From positions 2,046,001-2,110,000 of the forward strand of contig NZ_JBMHJM010000001.1 in the NCBI RefSeq assembly GCF_049747295.1: DNA of 64,000 nt, in the 5' to 3' direction. This DNA comes from Afipia sp049747295. Lineage in GTDB: Bacteria; Pseudomonadota; Alphaproteobacteria; Rhizobiales; Xanthobacteraceae. Shown in pieces: positions 17,652-25,563 of the stretch. The position numbers and the translations under genes were made by a program. How positions within the stretch are numbered: position 1 is the stretch's first letter; the number at the start of each line of letters is the position of its first letter. The notes under the pieces are model-generated. The model made no database searches. It saw only the letters and a program-made list of their open reading frames with translations, and was not told the origin of the DNA.

Positions 17652-18377
17652 TTAGTGCAGGTACTGACCACCGTTGATGGTCAGGGTGGAGCCGGTGATG
17701 AAGCCTGAATCATCGGACGCCAGGAACACCACCGAGCGCGCGATTTCCTCCGGCTCGCCGAGACGATTGGCCGGGATCTGCGGAATCACATTCTTTTCCA
17801 GCACGTCCTTTGGCACCGCCTGCACCATTTCGGTGTTGATGTAGCCCGGGCAAATCGCGTTGACCGTGATGCCGCCGCGGGCGTTCTCAAGCGCGAGTGC
17901 CTTGGTGAACCCGATGTCGCCGGCCTTGGACGCCGAATAATTCACCTGACCAAACTGCCCCTTTTGGCCGTTGATCGAGGAGATGTTGATGACGCGTCCA
18001 AACTTGCGGGCGCGCATGCCTTCGATCACCTGCCGTGTCATGTTGAACAGCGAACCGAGGTTCGTATTCACGACGGCATTCCATTGATCGAGCGACATTT
18101 TGTGGAAGGGGACGTCGCGGGTGATGCCGGCGTTGTTGACCAGCACTTCAATGGGTCCGATTTCCGACTCAACCTTCTTGATCCCGTCCGCACAGGCGTC
18201 GAAAGAACTGACATCCCACTTGTAAACGGGGATGCCGGTTTCCGCCTTGAACTTCGCTGCAGCTTCATCATTGCCGGCATAATTTGCCGCAACGGTATAA
18301 CCGGCAGCCTTCAGAGCTTTGCTGATCGCCGCCCCAATGCCGCGCGTTCCGCCCGTCACCAATGCCACGCGTGCCAT
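17652..18377 (-). CDS. phaB: Acetoacetyl-CoA reductase (PhaB)
   Basis: A 241-residue short-chain dehydrogenase that reduces acetoacetyl-CoA to (R)-3-hydroxybutyryl-CoA with NADPH for polyhydroxybutyrate synthesis. The cofactor motif T-G-G-T-R-G-I-G lies at residues 8-15, NNAG at 81-84, and the catalytic S134, Y147 and K151 are in place. Family blocks NNAGITRDVPFHKMSLDQWNAV and NISSINGQKGQFGQVNYSASK identify PhaB. The ATG chosen follows a GGAGGAGAT ribosome site; the longer upstream frame is ignored. A terminator lies between this gene and phaA, so it may have its own promoter. Confidence 0.95.
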   Translation of the reverse strand: MARVALVTGGTRGIGAAISKALKAAGYTVAANYAGNDEAAAKFKAETGIPVYKWDVSSFDACADGIKKVESEIGPIEVLVNNAGITRDVPFHKMSLDQWNAVVNTNLGSLFNMTRQVIEGMRARKFGRVINISSINGQKGQFGQVNYSASKAGDIGFTKALALENARGGITVNAICPGYINTEMVQAVPKDVLEKNVIPQIPANRLGEPEEIARSVVFLASDDSGFITGSTLTINGGQYLH

Positions 18378-18456
18378 CTTGAATATCTCCTCCGGAAAAA
18401 CTTCTGACGCTCTTATGGAAGGAAAGTATTTCGGCCATTTGAAGGGACGGCAAGAA

Positions 18457-18485
18457 AAAATGCCCGGCAGATTGCCGGGCATTTT
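18457..18485 (-). terminator. Rho-independent terminator after phaA
   Basis: A perfect 12-bp stem (AAAATGCCCGGC at 18457-18468 with GCCGGGCATTTT at 18474-18485) and a 5-nt loop. On the minus strand it is followed by a run of six T. It lies 67 bp downstream of the phaA stop and 79 bp upstream of the phaB start. Confidence 0.85.
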
Positions 18486-18552
18486 GTTTTTATATTGTGC
18501 AGTGCGCTGACGTTACAAAGCCATCATGATTCGATGTGGGCTAAGAGCGATT

Positions 18553-19728
18553 TTAGCGCTCCACGCACATCGCAATACCCATACCGCCGCCGATGCACAG
18601 CGTGGCGAGCGCCTTCTTCGCATCACGCTTTTGCATTTCATGCAGCAGCGTCACCAGTACGCGCGCACCGGACGCCCCGATCGGGTGACCGATGGCAATT
18701 GCGCCGCCGTTGACGTTGACCTTGGAGGTATCCCAGCCGAGGTCCTTGTTGACGGCGCAGGCTTGTGCCGCAAAAGCCTCATTGGCCTCAATCAGATCGA
18801 GGTCGTCGGCTTTCCAGCCCGCTTTCTTCAGCGCGGCACGCGAAGCCGGGATCGGCCCCGTGCCCATGATTGACGGGTCGACGCCGGCCTGCCCCCAAGA
18901 GACGATGCGGGCGAGCGGAGTCTTGCCTTCCTTGGCAGCCTGCTTGGCGCTCATCAGCACCAGTGCGGCAGCGCCGTCGTTGATGCCGGAGGCGTTGCCG
19001 GCGGTCACCGAGCCGTCCTTTTCAAACGCCGCCTTCAGCTTGCCCATCGCGTCGATCGAAGCACCATGGCGGGGGTATTCGTCGGTATCGACGACGATAT
19101 CACCCTTCCGGCTCTTGATGATGACCGGGACGATCTCATCCTTGAACCTGCCGGCCTTTTGCGCGGCCTCAGCCTTGTTCTGCGAGCCGACCGCGAATTC
19201 GTCCTGCTGCGCGCGGGTGATCTGATACTGCTTCGCCACGTTCTCGGCGGTGTTGCCCATGTGGTAACCGTTGAAGGCGTCCCACAGGCCGTCCTTGATC
19301 ATGGTATCGACCAGCTCAAGCGAGCCCATCTTCACGCCGCCGCGAAGGTACTGCGCATGCGGCGCCATGCTCATGGACTCCTGCCCGCCGGCAACCACGA
19401 TCTCGGAATCGCCGTTGCTGATCGCCTGATAGCCCAGCGCCACAGCGCGCAAACCCGATCCGCACAACATGTTAACGCCCCATGCGGGGCTGGCCACCGG
19501 GACACCGGCACCAATCGAAGCCTGCCGCGCTGGATTCTGTCCCTGCGCTGCAGTCAGGATCTGGCCCATGATGACTTCGGTGATACGATCCGGCTCAACG
19601 CCGGCGCGCTCCAGGGCGGCCTTGATGGCGACGGCTCCAAGGTCATGGGCGGGGGTGTTAGCAAACGCACCATTGAAACTGCCAACGGCAGTGCGCGCGG
19701 CGCTGACGATGACGACATCGTCGGTCAT
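18553..19728 (-). CDS. phaA: Acetyl-CoA C-acetyltransferase (PhaA, beta-ketothiolase)
   Basis: A 391-residue thiolase that condenses two acetyl-CoA to acetoacetyl-CoA, the first step of polyhydroxybutyrate synthesis. Catalytic C89 (NMLCGSGLRA), H348 (AIAIGHPIGASGAR) and C378 (LCIGGGMGIA) are present. The start is decided by the ribosome site: AGGAG ends directly before an ATG at 19734, while the second ATG at 19728 has a six-base spacer and gives MTDDVVIVSAARTAVG, the usual start. It is transcribed toward phaB but separated from it by a terminator, and is divergent from phaR. Confidence 0.95.
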   Translation of the reverse strand: MTDDVVIVSAARTAVGSFNGAFANTPAHDLGAVAIKAALERAGVEPDRITEVIMGQILTAAQGQNPARQASIGAGVPVASPAWGVNMLCGSGLRAVALGYQAISNGDSEIVVAGGQESMSMAPHAQYLRGGVKMGSLELVDTMIKDGLWDAFNGYHMGNTAENVAKQYQITRAQQDEFAVGSQNKAEAAQKAGRFKDEIVPVIIKSRKGDIVVDTDEYPRHGASIDAMGKLKAAFEKDGSVTAGNASGINDGAAALVLMSAKQAAKEGKTPLARIVSWGQAGVDPSIMGTGPIPASRAALKKAGWKADDLDLIEANEAFAAQACAVNKDLGWDTSKVNVNGGAIAIGHPIGASGARVLVTLLHEMQKRDAKKALATLCIGGGMGIAMCVER

Positions 19729-19940
19729 GGACATCTCCTGGGGTTGATAGGGTGAGGTAACCCGCCGGGTTGGCGGGACGCTCTCTCAGCTTTCATCCTC
19801 TTAATCTATGTCGCGGGTGTCAATCAGCCCATCTGCGAATTGATGCATCCGGCGCATGGCTGGTGGGGCCCGATCCGCGCCGCCCGGTTAACCCTCCTGC
19901 ATAAAACGGTGGCAGTACCCATCTGAAAGTGCTTAGTTTA

Positions 19941-19963
19941 TTGCGTCGCATTGTTTGCACTGC
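19941..19963. promoter_or_regulatory. TGC/GCA-rich stretch upstream of phaR, possible PhaR site
   Basis: In the 284-bp phaA-phaR intergenic region, 19941-19963 reads TTGCGTCGCA then TTGTTTGCACTGC, a cluster of TGC and GCA triplets. PhaR proteins of other alpha- and betaproteobacteria bind TGC-rich sites and repress their own gene. The match is loose, so the assignment is tentative. Confidence 0.25.
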
Positions 19964-20012
19964 CCTCGGCGATGTCCGGCGGTTCCATCCCTCGATAGGT
20001 ATGTGTGAGTCC

Positions 20013-20615
20013 ATGGCAAAATCTGATCAGCCAATTACCATCAAAAAATACGCTAACCGGCGTCTCTACAACACCGGAACCAGCACTTACGTGACGCTTG
20101 AAGACCTCGCGGCCATGGTGAAGGAAGGCGAAGACTTTCTCGTCTACGATGCAAAGACCGGCGACGACATCACGCGCTCAGTTCTGGCGCAGATTATTTT
20201 CGAACAGGAAAATAAGGCCGGCCAGAATCTGCTGCCCACCACGTTCCTGCGTCAGCTTATTCGCTTCTATGGCGACAGCATGCAGATGGTGGTGCCGAAG
20301 TATCTCGAGCAATCGATCGATACCCTGACGCGCGAACAAGAAAAGTTCCGCAAGCAAATGACCAACACTTTCAGCATGACGCCTTTCGCGCCGCTGGAAG
20401 AGCACGTCCGCCGCAACATGGAAATGTTCGAGCGAACATTCTCGATGTTCAAGCCCTTCGCCGCACCTTCACGCAAGGAAGGCCCTCTCGGCGATGACAC
20501 GCCGCCAAATGGCAGCGAACCACCCGCCGATGATATCGACGATCTCAAGCGTCAGATGAAAGAGATGCAGGATCGCCTCGAGCGCATGGCACGAGAGCCC
20601 GAGAACAAGGGCTAA
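20013..20615 (+). CDS. phaR: PhaR, polyhydroxyalkanoate synthesis repressor
   Basis: A 200-residue regulator that senses PHA granules and represses phasin genes and itself. The DNA-binding domain occupies about residues 5-65 (PITIKKYANRRLYNTGTSTY, then LEDLAAMVKEGEDF), followed by two PHB-accumulation repeats (RSVLAQIIFEQENKAGQNLLP and LRQLIRFYGDSMQMVVPKYL). The tail ends in a short coiled coil (DDLKRQMKEMQDRLERMA). I chose the ATG at 20013; another at 20001 would add four residues. It is divergent from phaA and convergent with the EAL gene; a CCCATCA...TGATGGG hairpin spans the EAL stop at 20651-20675. Confidence 0.94.
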   Translation: MAKSDQPITIKKYANRRLYNTGTSTYVTLEDLAAMVKEGEDFLVYDAKTGDDITRSVLAQIIFEQENKAGQNLLPTTFLRQLIRFYGDSMQMVVPKYLEQSIDTLTREQEKFRKQMTNTFSMTPFAPLEEHVRRNMEMFERTFSMFKPFAAPSRKEGPLGDDTPPNGSEPPADDIDDLKRQMKEMQDRLERMAREPENKG

Positions 20616-20654
20616 CCCGCAGGCGCCATCAGGCTGTAGCGGTCGACAGTCCCA

Positions 20655-22418
20655 TCATCGCGCGGCGGTGATGGGAGGCGCTGTGTGGTTGATTTCCGGG
20701 CGCGTCAACGTGGCAAGGCCAGTCAGGCGGCCTTGGATGTAGTCGCAGCCCCATCCTTGCAGCAGCTTCGCCGATTCTTCGTCCTGCACCCATTCGGCGA
20801 CTGTTTGAATGTTCAGCCGGTGCGCAAGATCGATCAGTGTCTGGACGAAAGCCCGGTCGTCGGCCGATCGTGAGATGTTCTGCACGAATGCGCCATCCAC
20901 CTTGACGATATCGACGCCAAGTTTGCGCAGATTGCGGAACGACGTATAGCCCGCGCCAAAATCATCGATCGCAATCCGGCTGCCCATATTCTTCAGGCGC
21001 GTCACGAAACCTCGCACATCGTCGAGATCCTGAATCGCAACGGTCTCCGTAATCTCGACGATCAACCGTTCGGCAACTCCGGGATTCGCCCGCATCAGCG
21101 ACTCGATGCTGGCCCACCAGTCGGGGTCCATCGTGGTGGCAGGGGAGATGTTGAGGCTGAGGTGCGCATGCGGCGCATCGGCCAGTTCCGCAACCACAAG
21201 CTCAAGGACGCGGTGATCGACAAGCCGGATGAGGCCCAACTTCTCGGCGACCGGGACGATATCGGGCGACAACGAATATTCACCGTCTTCCTGCCTCATC
21301 CGCACGAGACATTCATGGAAGGCGATTTGACGCGATGTCGTGGCGACCACCGGCTCATAGGCCATGACGATGCGGCGCTCGTTCAGCGCGGTGACGATTT
21401 CGTCGGTTACGCGGATATTGACGCGACGCTGAGCATCGCGCTCGACGCTCGGACGCCATTGCATCAGCGAGCCGCGACGCCGGACCTTGGCGAGATCGAG
21501 CGCTTCCTGCGTACGGTTCATGGCCTCTTCGGCGGTACGCGCATGACGCGGTACGCTGATCGCACCGATCGACGCCGTCACAGCCACCGGTCCCAGCGGC
21601 GTTGGCACGACCTCGTCACGAATACCGGCCAGAAACCGTTCCGCTGCGACATTCATGTCGTCCACGGTGCAGTTCTTCAAGATCAGGCCGAATTTATTGC
21701 CGGAGAAACGGCCCAGAATGTCACCGCCGCGTAGCCGTGCGCGAATCCGCCTTGCGACCTCAAGGATGACGCCATCGGCGACATCGTATCCGAAGGCATC
21801 GTTGATACGCGCCAGATGGTCGATGCCGACGAGCATAAAAGCAAATGAAGAGCGAAAGCGCGCGGCCTCCTCGATCATCTCGGCCAGCGCAGCCACCAGA
21901 CGCGTGCGATTGAATTCGCCGGTCAATGGATCGTTCTGCGAAAGCTTCAGAAGCTGTTCGTCACGGGCGCGACGCTCGTTATTGACACGGACAAGGCCCA
22001 GCGCACGTGCGGGCCGTCCATCCGCGCCGGCGAACCAGCGTCCGGTTTCCTCGATCCACAGCACGGGCGCCGACATGCTGGCGCGGATACCGTATTCGAT
22101 CTGATATGGCACGCCCTGGCCCGCATCCGAGCCGCTCGAATTCAACACGGCATCGGATCGGATGCCGCGCAAAGGCTCGATCAGCTTCGAAAAATCCGAC
22201 GCCCTCGACAACGCCTCAGCCGGAATCTCGGGCAACACAGACGTGACGTTGTCGCTCCACTGCAGACTGTCGCCGGCAAGGTCCCAGACAAACGTCGCGT
22301 GCCCCAAAACGTTAAGGATGTCCGAAGCACCTGCCGATCTAAATGTCGTGATTTTCGGTGCAAAATTGGCTGCCGGAGGCGCAAAGGTGGTTGTCACGGT
22401 CGCCTCATTCCAGGACAC
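20655..22418 (-). CDS. EAL domain protein with degenerate GGDEF domain
   Basis: A 587-residue soluble protein: a PAS-like region (about 35-150), a GGDEF domain (about 155-315) and an EAL domain (about 330-575). The GGDEF signature is SGNKF at 239-243, so diguanylate cyclase activity is unlikely. The EAL signature is ECL at 369-371, but NISP, EITET and DDFGAGYTSF (485 onward) with K506-V-D-G remain, so cyclic-di-GMP breakdown or binding is possible. The family resembles alphaproteobacterial EAL proteins in which a dead GGDEF domain modulates the EAL domain. The start is GTG; no better ATG lies nearby. Composite repeat E begins 49 bp upstream of its start. Confidence 0.87.
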   Translation of the reverse strand: MSWNEATVTTTFAPPAANFAPKITTFRSAGASDILNVLGHATFVWDLAGDSLQWSDNVTSVLPEIPAEALSRASDFSKLIEPLRGIRSDAVLNSSGSDAGQGVPYQIEYGIRASMSAPVLWIEETGRWFAGADGRPARALGLVRVNNERRARDEQLLKLSQNDPLTGEFNRTRLVAALAEMIEEAARFRSSFAFMLVGIDHLARINDAFGYDVADGVILEVARRIRARLRGGDILGRFSGNKFGLILKNCTVDDMNVAAERFLAGIRDEVVPTPLGPVAVTASIGAISVPRHARTAEEAMNRTQEALDLAKVRRRGSLMQWRPSVERDAQRRVNIRVTDEIVTALNERRIVMAYEPVVATTSRQIAFHECLVRMRQEDGEYSLSPDIVPVAEKLGLIRLVDHRVLELVVAELADAPHAHLSLNISPATTMDPDWWASIESLMRANPGVAERLIVEITETVAIQDLDDVRGFVTRLKNMGSRIAIDDFGAGYTSFRNLRKLGVDIVKVDGAFVQNISRSADDRAFVQTLIDLAHRLNIQTVAEWVQDEESAKLLQGWGCDYIQGRLTGLATLTRPEINHTAPPITAAR

Positions 22419-22466
22419 GGCCAGATGATTCGCTGCTTCAGGATAAAACGTTCTATGGCGATCAGA

Positions 22467-22633
22467 CTAGTGGCCCGTCTCCGAATAACCGGCCAATTCG
22501 CGGCGGGCTCGCACAGTTATTCGGAGACGAAAGGACACTAGAAAAATCAAAAAGCTAGTGTGGCTTTTGTCTCGCAATTGCCGAAAAGAGACGAGCTGCA
22601 AGGGACGTCGGCAATTGCGAGACGCCACACTAG
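22467..22633. repeat. Composite double-hairpin repeat, copy E
   Basis: Unit E1 (22467-22541) has the same inner stem as B1 and the AAA bulge on its 3' arm, with one mismatch in the outer stem (CTAGTGGCC against GGACACTAG). A 13-nt linker (22542-22554) precedes unit E2 (22555-22633), with outer stem CTAGTGTGGC, a TTTT bulge and inner stem GTCTCGCAATTGCCGA. The loops differ from copies B and G while the stems agree. It lies upstream of the EAL gene start. Confidence 0.93.
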
Positions 22634-22658
22634 TCCATGTTCTTGAAGAATGTGCCAA

Positions 22659-22708
22659 CGAGTGTCCCGCGCACCCCGCAGCGGGCTTCGGATTCGAGAG
22701 GACACTCG
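22659..22708. repeat. Isolated degenerate hairpin of the same family (E3)
   Basis: A 50-bp remnant 25 bp after copy E. The outer stem CGAGTGTCC pairs perfectly with GGACACTCG, the B1/G1 type with a complementary terminal change, but the inner stem is lost and replaced by a short GC-rich segment containing CCCGC and GCGGG. Confidence 0.6.
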
Positions 22709-22830
22709 CAAATCTGAGATTTTAGTGTGCTTTAGGTTCAGAAAGGGATTGCCAACCATAGTCGGCACGAACCTTGCGATGCCTGTCTCAACGGACGTTT
22801 GACGTCCCAAAACGAGACAGGCGGTACATC

Positions 22831-23148
22831 GTGAAAATCAGTCCCACGGCAAAGTACGGCACTTTCGACACCAGGCAGAACGGTCAGACAGAAACCGTCA
22901 GTGCCCCGGTAAGCACCGCACTAGTCCCGGTCGGACGAGCCGAAGTGCACACGTCATCGCATCGTTACGTTTCGACACGTCCGAACGCACCCTTCGTCGC
23001 TCACCTGATCGCGACGGCCGAACAAGCTCCACAGACACGAACTCTGCGGCGCGCCACATCAGCGGATGCACTTGCAGCCTATGGCCGTGTCACCGCGCGA
23101 ACGGCTGCAATCGTCTCAAATGATGAAAACAGGTCGCTGGTCGCCTGA
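22831..23148 (+). CDS. Small conserved hypothetical protein
   Basis: A 105-residue protein with no recognised domain. The sequence has the look of a small protein found in Bradyrhizobium relatives: a start like KISPTAKYGTFDTRQNGQT, then ALVPVGRAEVHTSSHRY and a clear conserved-looking core PFVAHLIATAEQAPQTRTLRRA. No signal peptide or membrane segment is visible; the protein is rich in Thr, Ala and Arg. I chose the GTG at 22831, which gives the family-like start; an ATG at 22774 would add 19 residues. It lies alone between repeats E/E3 and a convergent membrane-protein gene. Confidence 0.6.
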   Translation: MKISPTAKYGTFDTRQNGQTETVSAPVSTALVPVGRAEVHTSSHRYVSTRPNAPFVAHLIATAEQAPQTRTLRRATSADALAAYGRVTARTAAIVSNDENRSLVA

Positions 23149-23177
23149 GCACCAAGCCGCGACAAGACGAAACCCAA

Positions 23178-23945
23178 TCAGGGTTTGGAAGAAGCCGGCG
23201 GATCGACCGGCTTGTCACTCACATCCTTGGCGGCCTCGGCCTCATTGTCCTTGATGAGGTGAGACACGTTCCAGTCGGCGATCTTGCGCTCCGCAGCGCT
23301 GCTCTCGGCCGTTTGCAGCGTCGCAATGGACGGCGCCGGCTTCAACTCAGGCTCGCGTGCAGGCTCTGTCGGCGTCACCACCGGCGCGGTCGGTTTCGGC
23401 TCTTCCACCGTGACGTTGTGGACAGGAGCCCGCTCGGCAGGGATTGGATCCGGACGCGTTGGTTCGGGAGCCGCTCGCTCGGCGGGTACGGGGGCCGGAG
23501 TTGCCGGCGCCACGGGTTCGCGGCGAACCGGAGCAGGTGTAGCGACCGGTGCATCTGCACGCACACGACGGGACCTGTTGCGAATTCCGATCACCAGTCC
23601 TGCGAGGAATTCTATCGCCGTCAAAACGACCAGTAAAAAGAACGTCGAATTTCCGAATGGCGCCAGCAGTACGAATTCGGCGGTGGCCGCGCCGAACAGG
23701 ATCAATGACAACAGATGATCGGTCACATAGCGAGCGCCGGGGCGCGCTGCTTTGATGACCTCGAACATCAGCAGCACCATGGCGAGCGCCAGCAGCGCAT
23801 CGCCGAAGGTCACGGTCCAAACCACGCCGGACATCAACGTCACGCTCACGACCGGCGAGGAGAAAGCCACGCCGGGCATCAGGAAAACGAAGATGTTGTA
23901 GATCGCGAGCGGGATGAGAAGCAGCGGAAAACCGACCATGGACAT
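23178..23945 (-). CDS. Membrane protein with long Pro/Ala-rich cytoplasmic tail, unknown function
   Basis: A 255-residue protein. Residues 3-120 hold about four transmembrane segments (FPLLLIPLAIYNIFVFL, a second around VTLMSGVVWTVTFGDALLALAMVLLMF, then LLSLILFGAATAEFVLLAPF and FFLLVVLTAIEFLAGLVIGI). A basic RNRSRRVRAD stop-transfer segment follows, then a 120-residue Pro/Ala/Glu-rich tail with repeats of PAPV, PAER and EP, and a short terminal block ERKIADWNVSHLI. I recognise no family; it looks like a Rhizobiales membrane protein of unknown role. An ATG two codons further in is also possible. Confidence 0.65.
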   Translation of the reverse strand: MSMVGFPLLLIPLAIYNIFVFLMPGVAFSSPVVSVTLMSGVVWTVTFGDALLALAMVLLMFEVIKAARPGARYVTDHLLSLILFGAATAEFVLLAPFGNSTFFLLVVLTAIEFLAGLVIGIRNRSRRVRADAPVATPAPVRREPVAPATPAPVPAERAAPEPTRPDPIPAERAPVHNVTVEEPKPTAPVVTPTEPAREPELKPAPSIATLQTAESSAAERKIADWNVSHLIKDNEAEAAKDVSDKPVDPPASSKP

Positions 23946-24083
23946 CGGCAAGCTCTCTACAGGGCCATTGTTGGAAGCGCGCTCGTCACATGGATGTATG
24001 GCGTTCTTGAGGAGCCCGCATCACGTGCTCGTCGGCTGCCAACATCAAGCCAACGCCGCCCGGAGGCGGCGCGGCTGGAAGGA

Positions 24084-24269
24084 TCAGGCGTCCTTCTTGA
24101 CCTTCAGAACCTGACGGCCCTTGTACATGCCGGTCTTCAGGTCGAGATGGTGCGGACGGCGCAATTCGCCCGAGTCCTTGTCTTCAACATAGGTCGGCTT
24201 CTTGATCGCGTCCGCCGAGCGGCGCATGCCGCGGCGTGACGGCGAGGTTTTCCTGCGTGGAACGGCCAT
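24084..24269 (-). CDS. rpmF: 50S ribosomal protein L32
   Basis: A 61-residue ribosomal protein. The opening MAVPRRKTSPSRRGMRRSAD is the standard L32 start and HHLDLKTGMYKGRQVL is the C-terminal block. It lacks the C-x-x-C pair of zinc-binding L32 forms, so it is the zinc-independent type. It is preceded on the same strand by mtgA, 143 bp upstream. Confidence 0.97.
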   Translation of the reverse strand: MAVPRRKTSPSRRGMRRSADAIKKPTYVEDKDSGELRRPHHLDLKTGMYKGRQVLKVKKDA

Positions 24270-24291
24270 GGGGTCGTCGTCCTCTAAATCA

Positions 24292-24319
24292 AAGGCTCAC
24301 CCGCCGGTGCGGGGGCTTT
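24292..24319 (-). terminator. Possible terminator between mtgA and rpmF
   Basis: A hairpin with core CCCGC-CGGT-GCGGG (24300-24313) flanked by AAAGGCTCA on one side and GGCTTTC on the other. On the minus strand it ends in CCTTTGATTT, a weak T-rich tract. It may end mtgA transcription or be part of the rpmF leader. Confidence 0.35.
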
Positions 24320-24412
24320 CCAAAAATCCGGATTGAGGCCGCGCTTATAGAGGAAGGCGGCCAACAAAGCTAGACCACAGAGGGGCCGAAAATGCGTTAA
24401 AATGGCTCAAAA

Positions 24413-25087
24413 TCAACGATTGCGGTCCCAGCAATTGGAGATTTCAGCCGACTGGGCCCGCACCATATAGGTTCCGGCCAGCCGCCGCACCCCGGGTCCA
24501 GGCCGGCGAGCGCTCCGGGTCACCGGATTGGGTAAAATCGAGGCCAAAGTCGCGGCTTCCCGGGGCGACAACGCCGACGCGGAGCGGCCGAATGCGTACT
24601 CCGCCCCGGCCTCCGCCCCAAATTGCCCGCTGGGCCCCAGCTCCGCGACATTGAGATAAAGTTCCAGAATGCGCTTCTTGGGCAGGATGAGGTCGATCCA
24701 GAGCGCCAGCGGGAACTCCAGCCCCTTGCGGATGACACTGCGCCCCGGCCACAGGAACAGGTTTTTGGCGACCTGCTGGGTGATGGTCGAACCGCCCCGT
24801 GTCACCTCGCCTTCCTGCGCGTCCTCGATGATCTCCTGCACCGAATTCCAGTCGATGCCGTGGTGAAAGCAGAACTTGGCATCCTCCGCGGCGATCACCG
24901 AACGCGGCAGGGCCGGCGAAATGGCGTCAATGTCGATCCATTTTCGCGTCACAGGCTGGCCGGTGAGGTACCGGATGATCATCAACGTCGAAACCGGATG
25001 GCCCGTGCTGTAAAATGGCGTGAGGACGTAAGGCAGCAGCACCAATCCCAGCAGAATGAGGATTAACGCACGGATCAGTCGTCGCAT
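24413..25087 (-). CDS. mtgA: Monofunctional peptidoglycan transglycosylase (MtgA)
   Basis: A 224-residue inner-membrane glycosyltransferase family 51 enzyme that polymerises lipid II into glycan strands. One N-terminal membrane anchor (about residues 5-24) is followed by the catalytic segment VIAAEDAKFCFHHGIDW with E68, then GEVTRGGSTITQQVAKNLFLWPGRS, and KKRILELYLNVAELGPSGQFGAEAGAEYAF, the standard motif order. The ATG lies only six bases from composite repeat C, so its ribosome-binding region (no clear Shine-Dalgarno) sits inside a hairpin arm. Confidence 0.94.
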   Translation of the reverse strand: MRRLIRALILILLGLVLLPYVLTPFYSTGHPVSTLMIIRYLTGQPVTRKWIDIDAISPALPRSVIAAEDAKFCFHHGIDWNSVQEIIEDAQEGEVTRGGSTITQQVAKNLFLWPGRSVIRKGLEFPLALWIDLILPKKRILELYLNVAELGPSGQFGAEAGAEYAFGRSASALSPREAATLASILPNPVTRSARRPGPGVRRLAGTYMVRAQSAEISNCWDRNR

Positions 25088-25093
25088 TCGGCC

Positions 25094-25260
25094 CTAGTGT
25101 TCCGGTTCTGACATTCGTATCACTTCGCAGCTGGCACTTTACGAATGTCAGAACCAAAGGAACACTAGCAAAAATATGAATCTAGTGCGGTTTTGGATCT
25201 GACGTTCGTATTACGGACTCGCCGTTAATACTGATACGAACGTCAGATCCACCGCACTAG
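25094..25260. repeat. Composite double-hairpin repeat, copy C, abutting mtgA start
   Basis: Unit C1 (25094-25168) has outer stem CTAGTGTTCC, inner stem GGTTCTGACATTCGTA with perfect partner at 25140-25155, and AAA bulge 25156-25158. A 13-nt linker (25169-25181) precedes unit C2 (25182-25260), with outer stem CTAGTGCGGT, a TTT bulge at 25192-25194 on the 5' arm and a 17-bp inner stem GGATCTGACGTTCGTAT. Both units pair without mismatch. The mtgA ATG (minus strand) is six bases from its edge. Confidence 0.93.
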
Positions 25261-25288
25261 CCTCGATCATCCGGTCCAAATCTAGCTA

Positions 25289-25453
25289 CCAGTGTGGCGG
25301 TTCTGAAGTCCGCATCATTCGTGCGGCGAGTCCGGAATGCGGACTTCAGAACCAAAGCCACACTGGAACAATAACTTGCTAGAGCCCTTCGATTCCGAAG
25401 TTCGCAGACGAACGAGCAGCGGAATGATGCGAACTTCGGAATCGGGGCTCTAG
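25289..25453. repeat. Composite double-hairpin repeat, copy D
   Basis: This copy is almost identical to copy A, 24.5 kb away: 78-bp unit (25289-25366), the same 12-nt linker, and 75-bp unit (25379-25453). I count seven differences in 165 positions by eye. Four of them form two compensatory pairs (the CTAG end becomes CCAG...CTGG, and a T-A pair becomes C-G in the second outer stem), one repairs a mismatch of copy A, and two are in loops. It follows copy C after 28 bp. From its end to the ispA start (25454-25563) I see nothing further. Confidence 0.93.
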
Positions 25454-25563
25454 AAACAGGCCCACCCGCGAAATTCTCGTTCGCGACCAGCCTTTTGCGG
25501 AATTGACGCGGACGATGCCATGACCGATTGTCCGGCCGAAATTGCGTTCTCCTGGAGTTTTTG

